This document shows positions 1-8,317 of a DNA stretch of 64,000 nt, one piece after another (position 1 is the stretch's first letter; every line of letters starts with the position of its first letter). Below the pieces are notes generated by a model that worked only from the letters and a program-made list of their open reading frames with translations, searched no databases and was not told where the DNA came from. The position numbers were made by a program, and so were the translations under genes. Location: positions 744,001 through 808,000 of the forward strand of contig NZ_JAGIOD010000002.1 in assembly GCF_017876545.1 (NCBI RefSeq), written 5' to 3'. The stretch is from Brachybacterium sacelli. GTDB taxonomy: Bacteria > Actinomycetota > Actinomycetes > Actinomycetales > Dermabacteraceae.

Positions 1-2867
1 CCACCCCGGCGCGGGACGCCCTGGAGCAGCAGCTCGCGATGCTCGTGGAATCGCCCACCACCGGAGTGGTCGGCGCCAAGCGGGTCCGCCGCAGCGATCC
101 CGGCCCGCCCCGGGAGGATCCCGGGGCGGAGGAGCAGGAGGAGGACCTCACCGCCGAGGGAGCCGACGTGCTCGTCGACGTCGGCCTCACCCTCACCCAC
201 GCCGGACGCATCATCACCGGCGTCGATCCCGGCGAGATCGATCAGGGGCAGGCCGACTGGCGCCAGGACGTCCTCGCCGTCGCCCTGCCCGGGATGCTGA
301 TCCGGGAGCAGACGCTGCGCGAGGTGGGAGGCCTCGACCCCGACCTTCCCGCCCCCTGGGCGGAGATCGACCTGTGCCGGCGGGTCTGGCGCTCGGGTGA
401 ACGGGTCGCGGTCCAGTCCGCCGCCCGCATGCTGTTCCCGCAGCCCACCCGGCCCCGCCTCGAGCGCCTGCGCGAGCAGGGCACCGGCCGGATGCTGGTG
501 CAGCTCAAGCACCGGTCACTGCTGATGGCGCTGGGTCTTCTCCTGCTGCTGCCCCTGATCACGCTCGCCCGCATGGCCGGGGCCGTCGCCGCCTCGCAGC
601 CGCGCCGGGCCGGGATGGAGCTGCGGGCGTGGGCCGCGGCGATGACCCGGGTGGGCAGGGTGCTCGGCCGCGGCCGTCGGGACCGGCGCCGGGCACGGGT
701 GCCCGGAGGGCGGCTGGCCCCGCTGTACCTGCCCCGCGGCGAGGGGGCGCGCCGCCGTCTCGACGACGTCTGGACCCGCGTGTTCGCCGATGACGACCGC
801 CGCCGGCGAATCCGCCGCACCACCTGGGGGATCGCAGGAACCCACCACGGCGTCGACGATGCCGACTACGGCCGCCATGTGGTGTGGAGCGTCGTGGTCG
901 CGCTGGCCGCGACCGTCCTGGGCATGACCGCACTGCGCGGCGTCTTCGGCCGGGGCGAGCTGAGCGGGCCCGGCCTGCGCGCGCTGCCGGAGAACTCGGC
1001 CGCCGCCTGGGAGGCCGCATGGTCGACGTGGATCCCGGGCGGGCTGGGCGAGCGCGGCCCGGGCGACCCGCTGCTGCGCCTGCTGGGCCATCTGCCGATC
1101 ACCGGCTCCGCCCTCGTCGAGGCCGTCGTCCTCGCCGTCGTCCCGGTGAGCGCGCTCGCGGCCTGGTGGGCCGCCGGGGCGATCACCCGCGCCGTCGGCG
1201 CCCGCCTGGTGCTCGCGACCGTCTGGGCGCTGGCGCCGCCCCTGCTCGCCGCCCTTACCGTCGGCGCCTGGCCGCTGCTGCTCGTCCACGCGCTGCTGCC
1301 GCTGCTCGCCCTCGCCGTCGGACGCGCCGTCGGCCTTCCGCACAAGGCATCCCAGGCCAGCATCTCCGCGGCCGCCGCCGGGGGGCTCCTGCTGCTGGTC
1401 GTCGGCGCGGTCCAGCCCGCACTCGTGTTGCTGGCCGTGCTCGCCCTGGCCCTGATCGCGCTGTCGGCGCCGGGCCGCCGTCTGCGTCTGCTGTGGGTCC
1501 TGCTGCCCTCGCTCGCCCTGCACGCCCCCTACCTCCCCGTCTACCTGGGCCACCCCGAGACGCTGCTGGCTGTCAGCGGTGTCCCGGCCCGGGCCGGCAC
1601 GGCCACCACGACCGATCTGCTCTCGCTGTGGCCCGTCGCGCCCGGCCTCCAGGATCAGCTCACGCCGCTGCTGGGGTCGACCGGTGCACTGCTGCTGCCC
1701 ATGCTCCCGGTGGCCCCCGTCGTGCTCGGCGCGATCCTCGCCCCGCTGCTGGCGGGCGACGCCGGTCGCGCCGGACGTTTCAGCGTGCTGGTGGCGGCCG
1801 CGGGATTGATGACCGTGCTGCTGACCCGCGGGATCCCGGTCGCCGTGGCCGGCGACCAGCTGGCCCCCGCCCCGCTGAACGCCCTGCTCAGCGCGACGCT
1901 GCTGGCCCTGTCCGTCGGCGCCGCCGCGAGCTTCGACGCCCTCGCCCGGCGCGAGCGGGGCGACGGTCGCGGTCGGCGCCTGCTCACCGGCGTGATCGGC
2001 ACCCTGGTGGCCGCCGTCTGCGTCGTGACCGTCGTCGGCTGGACCCTGCTGCTGCCCGGCCAGCTCCGCATCGACCGCGTCGAGGGCAGTGAGGTCCCTG
2101 CGGCCGCCGCCGACCAGGGCCGCACCGACGCCCGCTCCCGCGTGCTCGTGCTGGAGCAGCGCGAGGACGGCTCCGTCGATGCCCATCTCGTGGTCCACGG
2201 CGGGGACTCCGCGAGCCAGCACGCGTCCATCGCCGACGCCCGCGCCGTGGACAGCGCGAGCAGCGGGACGGCGATCGACGAGGACCCCGCCGACGCCGCC
2301 CTGCGTCAGGCCGTGGCCCGGATGCTGTCCTCCGGCGCGGATCCGACCGAGGAGGGCGATCAGGCCACGGCGGGCCTCGCCATCGCCTACGTCGTCGTCG
2401 AGGGCGAACCGAGCGAGCACTCGGAACTCGTGTCCACCCTCGACACCTCCACGCTTCTCGAGAAGGTCACCGAGGGCAGCCGCGGCGGCATGTGGCGCGT
2501 GATCGACTCGGCGCCGCGCGCCGTCGTCCTCGGCGGCGACGAGCCCGTGGCCCTGTCCAGCGGGATCATCGGCGCCACGGGGGAGATCCCCGCCGCCGAC
2601 GCGGAGCGCACCGTGCTGCTGTCCGAGCGACAGGACAGCCAGTGGCGGGCGACCTTGGAGGGCACCGAGCTCGAACCGGTCACCGTCGACGACTGGGCTC
2701 AGGGCTTCACCGTCCCGGCCGGGGAGAGCGGGCAGATCGACATCCATCGCGAGCAGCCCGCCCGGCTCCTGTGGCAGATCCTGCTGTACGCGACCATCGC
2801 CCTGACCGTGCTGATCTCGATCCCCTGGCGCGTGCGCAGCCGGGTCGCGGAGGAGATGTATGGCTGA
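1..2867 (+). CDS. Membrane-anchored family 2 glycosyltransferase, 5' end outside window
   Basis: The reading frame is open from base 3, so the N-terminus lies upstream and 954 residues are visible. The first ~130 residues look like the end of a GT-A fold: a PGMLIR...EVGGLD stretch followed by EIDLCRRVWRSG, the place of the usual ED-x-DLC-x-R of family 2 transferases. A hydrophobic segment follows at about visible residues 169-196, then a long multi-pass membrane region, an exported-looking loop domain, and a last membrane helix near the C-terminus before a short basic tail. Such large fused transferases act in actinobacterial envelope glycan assembly; the sugar is unknown. The stop overlaps the start of the DUF5719 gene, so the two are probably co-translated. 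Confidence 0.8.
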   Translation, partial: TPARDALEQQLAMLVESPTTGVVGAKRVRRSDPGPPREDPGAEEQEEDLTAEGADVLVDVGLTLTHAGRIITGVDPGEIDQGQADWRQDVLAVALPGMLIREQTLREVGGLDPDLPAPWAEIDLCRRVWRSGERVAVQSAARMLFPQPTRPRLERLREQGTGRMLVQLKHRSLLMALGLLLLLPLITLARMAGAVAASQPRRAGMELRAWAAAMTRVGRVLGRGRRDRRRARVPGGRLAPLYLPRGEGARRRLDDVWTRVFADDDRRRRIRRTTWGIAGTHHGVDDADYGRHVVWSVVVALAATVLGMTALRGVFGRGELSGPGLRALPENSAAAWEAAWSTWIPGGLGERGPGDPLLRLLGHLPITGSALVEAVVLAVVPVSALAAWWAAGAITRAVGARLVLATVWALAPPLLAALTVGAWPLLLVHALLPLLALAVGRAVGLPHKASQASISAAAAGGLLLLVVGAVQPALVLLAVLALALIALSAPGRRLRLLWVLLPSLALHAPYLPVYLGHPETLLAVSGVPARAGTATTTDLLSLWPVAPGLQDQLTPLLGSTGALLLPMLPVAPVVLGAILAPLLAGDAGRAGRFSVLVAAAGLMTVLLTRGIPVAVAGDQLAPAPLNALLSATLLALSVGAAASFDALARRERGDGRGRRLLTGVIGTLVAAVCVVTVVGWTLLLPGQLRIDRVEGSEVPAAAADQGRTDARSRVLVLEQREDGSVDAHLVVHGGDSASQHASIADARAVDSASSGTAIDEDPADAALRQAVARMLSSGADPTEEGDQATAGLAIAYVVVEGEPSEHSELVSTLDTSTLLEKVTEGSRGGMWRVIDSAPRAVVLGGDEPVALSSGIIGATGEIPAADAERTVLLSERQDSQWRATLEGTELEPVTVDDWAQGFTVPAGESGQIDIHREQPARLLWQILLYATIALTVLISIPWRVRSRVAEEMYG

Positions 2868-4488
2868 GAACGACCCCGGCCCCCTGGAGGACCCCGCCGA
2901 TCTGCGCGCCCCGCGCCGCGGACGGGCGCGTCCGGTGCTGGCCGTCGCCGCCCTGATCCCGCTGGCCGCCGCCGTCGGTGCCGTGACCGTGTCACCCGCT
3001 CCCGAGACCGTCCCGGTCACCCGCGCCGAGACGCAGTCGCAGCCCGGGGCGAGCACCCTGCGCTGCCCCGGACCGATGCAGGTCCCCGAGGACCTGTTCA
3101 CCGAGGGCGCCGATGACGAGCTCGCACTGAGCCCGCCCAGCGAGACGATCGGCCTCAGCTCCATGGCGCTGGAGACGGACTCCTCGCTGCTGTTCGGGAC
3201 CGTGAGCGGTTCCGAGACGCTGCAGGAAGCGGACGGCAGCGCACGCGCTCCCTCGCTGACCACCCTGGGGGCCGACGGGAGCACCCTCGAGGACGCCGCC
3301 GCGACCTCGAAGCTGGGTGCGGGCGTCCAGGTGCTCCCGGGGGTCGAGGAGGCCGCCTCGGTGCGAGCGGCCACCGCCGAGGGCTCGCGCCCCGTCGCCG
3401 ACGCCGTCCAGTCCAGCACTACCACCAGCGGCGACTTCCGCTCGCTGGCCCTGACCCGCTGCGAGGAGCCCACCACCGACGCCTCCTTCCTCGGCGTCTC
3501 GACCGACACCGGCGACAGCTCCGCCCTCGTCCTGCGCAACCCCACACAGCGCCCGGCGACCGCCTCGGTCCAGATCTGGACCGAGGACGGCCCGGCCCCG
3601 ATGGAGGGCCGCAGCCAGGTGGTCGTCGCGCCGGGCACGGAGGAGCGGGTTCTGCTGGAATCGGTGGCCGGGGGCCAGGACGCCGTCGGGGTGCGCGCCT
3701 CGGTGCTCGGTGCGCCCCTGGCGATGCACGTCCAGACCACCGAGCGCAACGGGCTCACCCCCGGCGGCGCCGAGGTCCTCCAGCCGCTGCCGCCCGCCTC
3801 CCTCGAGCAGGTGCTGCCGGGGGTCGAGGCCACGGGCACGTCGCCGACCGTGGTGCTGGCCAACCCCCAGGGGGCCGACACCACGGCGAGCATCGAGGTC
3901 ACCGGAGCGGACGGACCCGTCGACGACGCCTCCCTCGAAGACGTCGAGATACCCGCCGGGGCCGTGGTCCCGGTGCCGTTGGAGTCAGTGACCGAGGGGA
4001 CCTACTCGGTCGCGGTCCGCTCCCAGGACCCGGTGCTCGCGGTCGCCCGCTCCACGGCGGCCGGCGAGGACCTGCCGGGCGACACGGTCGGCACCCCCGT
4101 CGACTTCGCCCTGACCTCCCCGGCGCCCGCCCTGAGCACGAGCGGCCTGCTGGCGCTGCCGCAGGAGGGCGGGGTCGGTGCGCTGACCCTGGCCGCCACC
4201 GACGATGCGAGCGTGACCGTGGTGCCGATCGGGTCGGACGGCACCGCCGGCTCCCCGGTCGAGGCCGATCTCGCAGCGGGCACCTCGAGCGTCATCCCCT
4301 GGCAGGAGCTGGCGATCGACGGCACGCGCACCCGGGCCGTCACGGTGGTGCCGAGCGTTCCCGGCGCCGTGCACGCCGGATGGATGCAGCGTGAGAGCGA
4401 CGGGAGCGGGGGAGACCTCATCTCCTCCCTGCCGGTGCCGTCCGCGCAGCTGAGCACCGACGCCCTGACGGTGCGGCTGCAGGACTGA
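2860..4488 (+). CDS. DUF5719 family exported/anchored protein
   Basis: This 542-residue protein has a proline-rich cytoplasmic start, one hydrophobic segment at about residues 26-48 that should act as an uncleaved anchor, and a long extracytoplasmic part rich in Ala, Gly, Ser and Thr with repeated beta-rich stretches. It matches the actinobacterial DUF5719 family, which lies next to the large glycosyltransferase in many genomes; its role is unknown. The ATG overlaps the end of the transferase gene by 8 bp, implying translational coupling and a joint envelope role. Its last codons and stop are the start of the 92-bp tandem repeat that follows. Confidence 0.8.
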   Translation: MAENDPGPLEDPADLRAPRRGRARPVLAVAALIPLAAAVGAVTVSPAPETVPVTRAETQSQPGASTLRCPGPMQVPEDLFTEGADDELALSPPSETIGLSSMALETDSSLLFGTVSGSETLQEADGSARAPSLTTLGADGSTLEDAAATSKLGAGVQVLPGVEEAASVRAATAEGSRPVADAVQSSTTTSGDFRSLALTRCEEPTTDASFLGVSTDTGDSSALVLRNPTQRPATASVQIWTEDGPAPMEGRSQVVVAPGTEERVLLESVAGGQDAVGVRASVLGAPLAMHVQTTERNGLTPGGAEVLQPLPPASLEQVLPGVEATGTSPTVVLANPQGADTTASIEVTGADGPVDDASLEDVEIPAGAVVPVPLESVTEGTYSVAVRSQDPVLAVARSTAAGEDLPGDTVGTPVDFALTSPAPALSTSGLLALPQEGGVGALTLAATDDASVTVVPIGSDGTAGSPVEADLAAGTSSVIPWQELAIDGTRTRAVTVVPSVPGAVHAGWMQRESDGSGGDLISSLPVPSAQLSTDALTVRLQD

Positions 4489-4690
4489 TCGACGAACTGC
4501 GGGGCGGGAGCCGTGGGCGAGGGACGAGCCGGCTGCGGACGGCGCGCGGGAGGAGACCAGTCGATGAAGACCGGGACTGATCGACGAGCTGCGGGGCGGG
4601 AGCCGTGGGCGAGGGACGAGCCGGCTGCGGACGGCGCGCGGGAGGAGATCAGTCGATGAAGACCAGGACTGATCGACGAACTGCGGGGCG
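4482..4690. repeat. 92-bp tandem repeat, 2.3 copies
   Basis: Two near-identical 92-bp units (4482-4573, 4574-4665) and a 25-bp third start (4666-4690) fill the gap between two convergent genes. The first unit begins inside the last codons of the DUF5719 gene, so the repeat has copied that 3' end. Differences between units are single bases. Each unit holds short inverted repeats (CAGTC/GACTG around the joint). A replication-slippage duplication is the simplest reading; a terminator or structured 3' UTR role is possible. Confidence 0.9.
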
Positions 4691-4695
4691 TACGG

Positions 4696-5151
4696 TCACT
4701 CGCCCCAGGCGTCGGGGTCTACGTCCTCCGGCGGAACGTTCAGCAGCGAGCCGATCTGCTCCGCCAGCACCTGGCGCACCAGCGTCTCCAGCTCCTGCTC
4801 GCCGAGGCAGCGGGTCTGGACCGGGCGACGGTAGATGATCACCCGCGCGGGATGCTCCCGCGACGGGGGCAGTCCGCGTCCCAGCAGCACGGTCGCGTCC
4901 TCCCACGGGGCGGGATCCGTCGGCGGGACCTCCTCGACCAGCACCTGCAGATGCGCCAGCCGGCGGGGGAACCGCTCGGTGAGCGCGGCCCCCGCCTCGG
5001 CGACCGTGTCGTCGAACTGCTCCCGGCGCGTGCGGTACCCGGGAAGATGGGGCGGGATGAGATCCCAGCGCCGGCCGCGTCCGCGCCGATCACGGCGCCG
5101 CGGCCCCGGGTGCGGACCCGGGGTCCCCGGGCGGAGCGGCTCGACATCCAT
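4696..5151 (-). CDS. Metallopeptidase-fold family protein lacking HExxH
   Basis: This 151-residue protein resembles the actinobacterial metallopeptidase family protein (Zincin_1, PF06262; Rv3259 position). It has an Arg-rich N-terminus, a central IIYRRPVQ strand and the C-terminal ELETLVRQVLAEQIGSLL helix. That helix is where zinc-binding members carry HExxH; here the residues are AEQIG, so no zinc or hydrolytic site is visible. As I recall, actinobacterial relatives also read VEQVA here, so the loss is probably lineage-wide. A TAGGGT box sits 6 nt before the ATG, fitting a leaderless transcript. It is divergent from the DUF3499 gene, as in mycobacteria. Confidence 0.8.
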   Translation of the reverse strand: MDVEPLRPGTPGPHPGPRRRDRRGRGRRWDLIPPHLPGYRTRREQFDDTVAEAGAALTERFPRRLAHLQVLVEEVPPTDPAPWEDATVLLGRGLPPSREHPARVIIYRRPVQTRCLGEQELETLVRQVLAEQIGSLLNVPPEDVDPDAWGE

Positions 5152-5157
5152 GGGGCA

Positions 5158-5163
5158 ACCCTA
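5158..5163 (-). promoter_or_regulatory. -10 box of a leaderless promoter (metallopeptidase-fold gene)
   Basis: TAGGGT on the minus strand ends 6 nt before the ATG at 5151, the spacing that places the transcript start at or next to the A of the start codon. No Shine-Dalgarno sequence is seen. Confidence 0.5.
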
Positions 5164-5226
5164 GCGCTCGTGACGGTGTCCTGCCCGGTCAGGGCGCGTC
5201 GTCGACGTCGCACCGTGCGCCCTGCG

Positions 5227-5232
5227 TACACT
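5227..5232 (+). promoter_or_regulatory. -10 box of a leaderless promoter (DUF3499 gene)
   Basis: TACACT ends 7 nt before the GTG at 5240. No ribosome binding site is seen before that codon, so the mRNA probably starts at the GTG. Confidence 0.5.
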
Positions 5233-5239
5233 GCTGGAC

Positions 5240-5623
5240 GTGCCAGCTCGTGAATGCTCCAGAACCGCCTGCTCGCGACCGGCCGTGAGCTCCTTGACCT
5301 TCGTGTACGAGGACTCGACGGCCGTGCTGGGGCCCTTGTCGCGCAGCAGCGAGCCACATGCCTACGATCTGTGCGGGGAGCACGCGACCCGGATGACGGC
5401 GCCCCGCGGGTGGGAGCTGCTGCGCGTGCCCGGCGGCGGCGAGGTCAGTGACGATCTGGTCGCCCTCGCCGATGCCGTGCGCCCTCGGCCGGAGCCCACG
5501 ACGGAGACGACGATGGATCCTTCCGCGGGGCCCGCGCCCACAGCAGGCGCGCCGCGTCGGCCCTCCGACCGGGACGAGAATCCCGGCCGTCACCTCCACG
5601 TCATCAGGAGCGCGAATGACTGA
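5240..5623 (+). CDS. DUF3499 family protein
   Basis: This 127-residue protein matches the actinobacterial DUF3499 family (Rv3258c position). The recognisable part is the N-terminal ~70 residues: CSRTACSRPAVSSLTFVYEDSTAVLGPL, then EPHAYDLCGEHATRMTAPRGWELLR. The cysteines and histidines suggest a small metal-binding fold; the function is unknown. The C-terminal third is low-complexity and acidic or proline-rich. The GTG start is supported by the TACACT box 7 nt upstream and by the family N-terminus. Its stop overlaps the start of the phosphomannomutase gene. Confidence 0.85.
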   Translation: MPARECSRTACSRPAVSSLTFVYEDSTAVLGPLSRSSEPHAYDLCGEHATRMTAPRGWELLRVPGGGEVSDDLVALADAVRPRPEPTTETTMDPSAGPAPTAGAPRRPSDRDENPGRHLHVIRSAND

Positions 5624-7334
5624 TGCGTCGGGCCCTCCTCCGGCCGCGCCCGTGGACCTCACGGCGATCGTCACCACCAACGACGTGCGCGGCGTCGCCG
5701 GCGAGCAGTTGACCGTCGAGGTCGCCCGCGCCCTCGGCGCCGCCTTCGCGGATCAGCTGGAAGCCCCCGCGCTGATCGTCGCTCATGACATGCGCCTCAG
5801 CTCCCCGGAGCTGGCCCGCGCCGTGATCGAGGGGGCGGTGCGTCGCGGGGCGATCGTCGCCGACGCCGGGCTGTCCTCGACCGACCAGCTCTACTGCGCC
5901 TCAGGCCTCCACCAGGCGGCCGGGGCGATGGTCACCGCCTCCCACAACCCTGCCGAGGACAACGGTCTCAAGCTGTGCCTTCCGGGCGCCCGGCCGATCG
6001 GCCGCGACACCGGACTCGAGGAGATCCGCCGCGGCGCCGAGGCGTATCTGGCGGCCGGGGAGATCCCCGCGCACGACGAGGGGGAGGGCCGTGCGGAGCC
6101 CCTGGAGACCCTGCCGGACTACGTCCGGACCCTCCGCGAGCTGGTGGCCGTGCCCGCGCGGCGCCGGCTGCGGGTGGTGGTCGATGCTGCCAACGCGATG
6201 GCCGGGCACACTGCGCCCGCGGTCCTGGGAACCCTCGAGCACCTCGACCTCATCCCGCTCCACTTCGAGCTCGACGGGACCTTCCCTCATCACCGGGCCG
6301 ATCCGCTGGATCGTGCGACCCTCCGCGAACTGCAGGGCACGGTGGTGGCCGAGCACGCCGACCTCGGGCTGGCCTTCGACGGGGACGCCGACCGCTGCGT
6401 GGTGCTCGACGAGACCGGCGCCCCGGTCCCGCCCTCGGCCGTCACCGCCCTCATCGCCCGGGGCGAGGTGACCCGCGCCCGCGCCGCCGGCCAGGAACGT
6501 CCCGCCGTGGTCGCGAACCTGGTCTCCTCCCGCCACGTCGCCGAGACGGTGCGCGAGGCCGGCGGGGAGCCGGTGCGCTCCCCGGTCGGCCACTCCCTGA
6601 TCAAGACGCTGATGGCCGAGCACGACGCCGTCTTCGGAGGCGAGCACTCGGCGCACTACTACTTCCGGGACTTCTTCTACGCCGACTCCGGCATGCTCGC
6701 CGCTCTGCACGTGCTGGCGGCACTCGCGGGGACCGACGGGCCGGCCTCCGCGCTGATCGCCGAGCACGACCCCTATTCCTCCAGCGGTGAGATCAACTCG
6801 CGGGTCCGTGAGGCGGATGCCGCGCGGGAGCGGGTGCGGGAGCACGTGGCCCAGCTGCCCGGAGCGCGCACGGACGATCTCGACGGGCTGACCGTCGAGC
6901 ACTGGGACGAGGAGATCCGACCCGAGGAGCGCTGGTGGTTCTCGCTGCGCTCGTCGAACACCGAGCCGCTGCTGCGGCTGAACGTCGAGGCGGAGCGGGA
7001 GACCACGATGATCCGGATCCGGGACGAGATCCTCGCCATCGTGCAGGACGAGGACCTCGCGGGGGCCGCTGCCGAGGCGCCCGGGTCGGGTTCCGCGGGC
7101 GACGAGGCGACCGACGAGGTCACCGAGCCGCTCGAGGAGGCCGTGCCGACCGCGGCCTCCAGCGGTGCCGAGGTGCCCAGCTGGGTGCGCTCACGGCTGC
7201 GCTGCCCCGACTGCGGCGGTGAACTGCGCGACGTGGATGCGGCACTGCAGTGCGCCGAATGCCGCCGTCGGTACCCGATCGAGGGCGGCATCCCGGTGCT
7301 CATCGCCGGGCGGCAGTACCCGCCCGGGACCTGA
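5616..7334 (+). CDS. manB: Phosphomannomutase/phosphoglucomutase fused to a Trm112-like zinc ribbon
   Basis: This 572-residue protein interconverts hexose 6- and 1-phosphates, probably supplying mannose-1-phosphate for GDP-mannose. The catalytic TASHNP loop has phosphoserine at about residue 109, the metal loop FDGDADRC lies near 254-260, the sugar loop GEHSAH near 341-346, and the phosphate-binding RSSNTEPLLRLN closes the mutase part at about residue 455. An acidic linker (~490-520) leads to a C-terminal Trm112-like ribbon with CPDC and CAEC knuckles (~530-549) and a YPIEGGIPVLI end. The start follows AGGAG and overlaps the DUF3499 stop; the open frame upstream reads the DUF3499 region and was not used. 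Trm112-like ORFs near manB are usually separate. Confidence 0.9.
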   Translation: MTDASGPPPAAPVDLTAIVTTNDVRGVAGEQLTVEVARALGAAFADQLEAPALIVAHDMRLSSPELARAVIEGAVRRGAIVADAGLSSTDQLYCASGLHQAAGAMVTASHNPAEDNGLKLCLPGARPIGRDTGLEEIRRGAEAYLAAGEIPAHDEGEGRAEPLETLPDYVRTLRELVAVPARRRLRVVVDAANAMAGHTAPAVLGTLEHLDLIPLHFELDGTFPHHRADPLDRATLRELQGTVVAEHADLGLAFDGDADRCVVLDETGAPVPPSAVTALIARGEVTRARAAGQERPAVVANLVSSRHVAETVREAGGEPVRSPVGHSLIKTLMAEHDAVFGGEHSAHYYFRDFFYADSGMLAALHVLAALAGTDGPASALIAEHDPYSSSGEINSRVREADAARERVREHVAQLPGARTDDLDGLTVEHWDEEIRPEERWWFSLRSSNTEPLLRLNVEAERETTMIRIRDEILAIVQDEDLAGAAAEAPGSGSAGDEATDEVTEPLEEAVPTAASSGAEVPSWVRSRLRCPDCGGELRDVDAALQCAECRRRYPIEGGIPVLIAGRQYPPGT

Positions 7335-7343
7335 GACAGCTCG

Positions 7344-7358
7344 AGCGCCTCAGGCGCT
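7344..7358. terminator. Short hairpin between convergent genes
   Basis: AGCGCC-TCA-GGCGCT forms a perfect 6-bp stem with a 3-nt loop just after the mutase stop and across the stop codon of the RDD gene. There is no T run, so termination is only a guess. Confidence 0.35.
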
Positions 7359-8201
7359 GAAGGGTACGGCGCGGACCTCTGCCGAGAGCTCCTGCTGGCG
7401 GTCCTGGGCCCGCCGCAGCCGTGTCTCGTCCCGCTGGGAACGCTCGGCCACCACCGCGGCCAGGAACTCCTCGGGGTCCGTGCCGGGCGGCGGAGCAGGG
7501 GCGACGTGGCCCAGGGTGCGATGCAGCAGGTCCCGGGAGATCTGCCGCCGGGAGGCGGGATGGATCGCCCCCGCGCGGGGCAGGAACGAGCGGATGTCCT
7601 GCCTCAGCGCCAGCGGGAGCCTCCCGACGTCCGCGGTGGCGGCCCAGGCGCTGAGCGCCTCCGGCACCGTGACCCGCTCGGGCTCCGGGTCGCGCATGCG
7701 CTCCTGGATCACCACGGTGCCCGCCAGCAGATCCCCGACACGGCGAGAGCGACGGTCGATGACGGAGCAGGCCAGCGCGAGCGACCCCGCCGTCGACCAG
7801 ATCTCCAGCATCGCCATCACCGCGCGGATCAGGCTCTGGCGCACGTGCACGGGGCCGCCGTCGTCCCGCACCACCCGGGTGCCCATCGCCAGGCGGCCCA
7901 CCGATCGACCGCCCAGCAGCAGCTCGCACAGCACCGGATAGCCGACGTAGGCAGCCACCGACATGGTCAGCACCCCGGCGGCCACCAGACCGTCGTCGAG
8001 GTCCGCGCGGGCCGCGGCGAAGGCGACCCCGACGGTGCCCAGCACGAGGATCCCCATCTGCAGCGCCCCGTCGATCACCGCGGCGAGCATGCGGGCGGCG
8101 AAGGAGGCCGTGCGCAGATCCAGCAGCACGGCGTCCCCCGTGATCACGGCCTCGCGATCGATACCGGCCGGGGTGGCCGTCGAGGTGCCCGTCGTCGTCA
8201 T
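7350..8201 (-). CDS. RDD family membrane protein
   Basis: This 283-residue protein has an RDD domain in its N-terminal ~165 residues: an FAARMLAAVIDGALQ first helix, a second and third helix, the GRSVGRLAMGTRVVRDDGGP motif, and the IDRRSRRVGDLLAGTVVI end. A cytoplasmic tail with Arg and Gln-rich helices follows. RDD proteins are small membrane proteins of mostly unknown function, some linked to transport. ATG at 8201 was preferred to a start 13 codons upstream because family members begin just before a TAT-rich lead. It faces the SpoIIM gene across a short divergent promoter region, a pairing common in actinobacteria near MoxR operons. Confidence 0.85.
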   Translation of the reverse strand: MTTTGTSTATPAGIDREAVITGDAVLLDLRTASFAARMLAAVIDGALQMGILVLGTVGVAFAAARADLDDGLVAAGVLTMSVAAYVGYPVLCELLLGGRSVGRLAMGTRVVRDDGGPVHVRQSLIRAVMAMLEIWSTAGSLALACSVIDRRSRRVGDLLAGTVVIQERMRDPEPERVTVPEALSAWAATADVGRLPLALRQDIRSFLPRAGAIHPASRRQISRDLLHRTLGHVAPAPPPGTDPEEFLAAVVAERSQRDETRLRRAQDRQQELSAEVRAVPFSA

Positions 8202-8305
8202 GGCCCCATCCTGACACCACCGCGCGGCGGAGGTCAGCATCGAGCGTCGGCTTCCGACCGGGCCGGCTCCGACTTTCGTCGGCGGTCCCGGCGAGGGCGG
8301 CGTCC

Positions 8306-8311
8306 TACGCT
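8306..8311 (+). promoter_or_regulatory. -10 box of a leaderless promoter (SpoIIM-like gene)
   Basis: TACGCT ends 6 nt before the GTG at 8318. No Shine-Dalgarno sequence is visible, so a leaderless mRNA is likely. Confidence 0.5.
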
Positions 8312-8317
8312 GACGGT

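Noticed and set aside
516..3902. 1128-codon open frame on the minus strand
   Set aside because: It lies opposite the glycosyltransferase and DUF5719 genes, has no recognisable family and has the biased Arg/Gly/Gln make-up of antisense frames in GC-rich DNA.
5448..5615. Longer start for the phosphomannomutase
   Set aside because: It would add 56 residues read from another frame of the DUF3499 gene; the ATG at 5616 has AGGAG and the family start.
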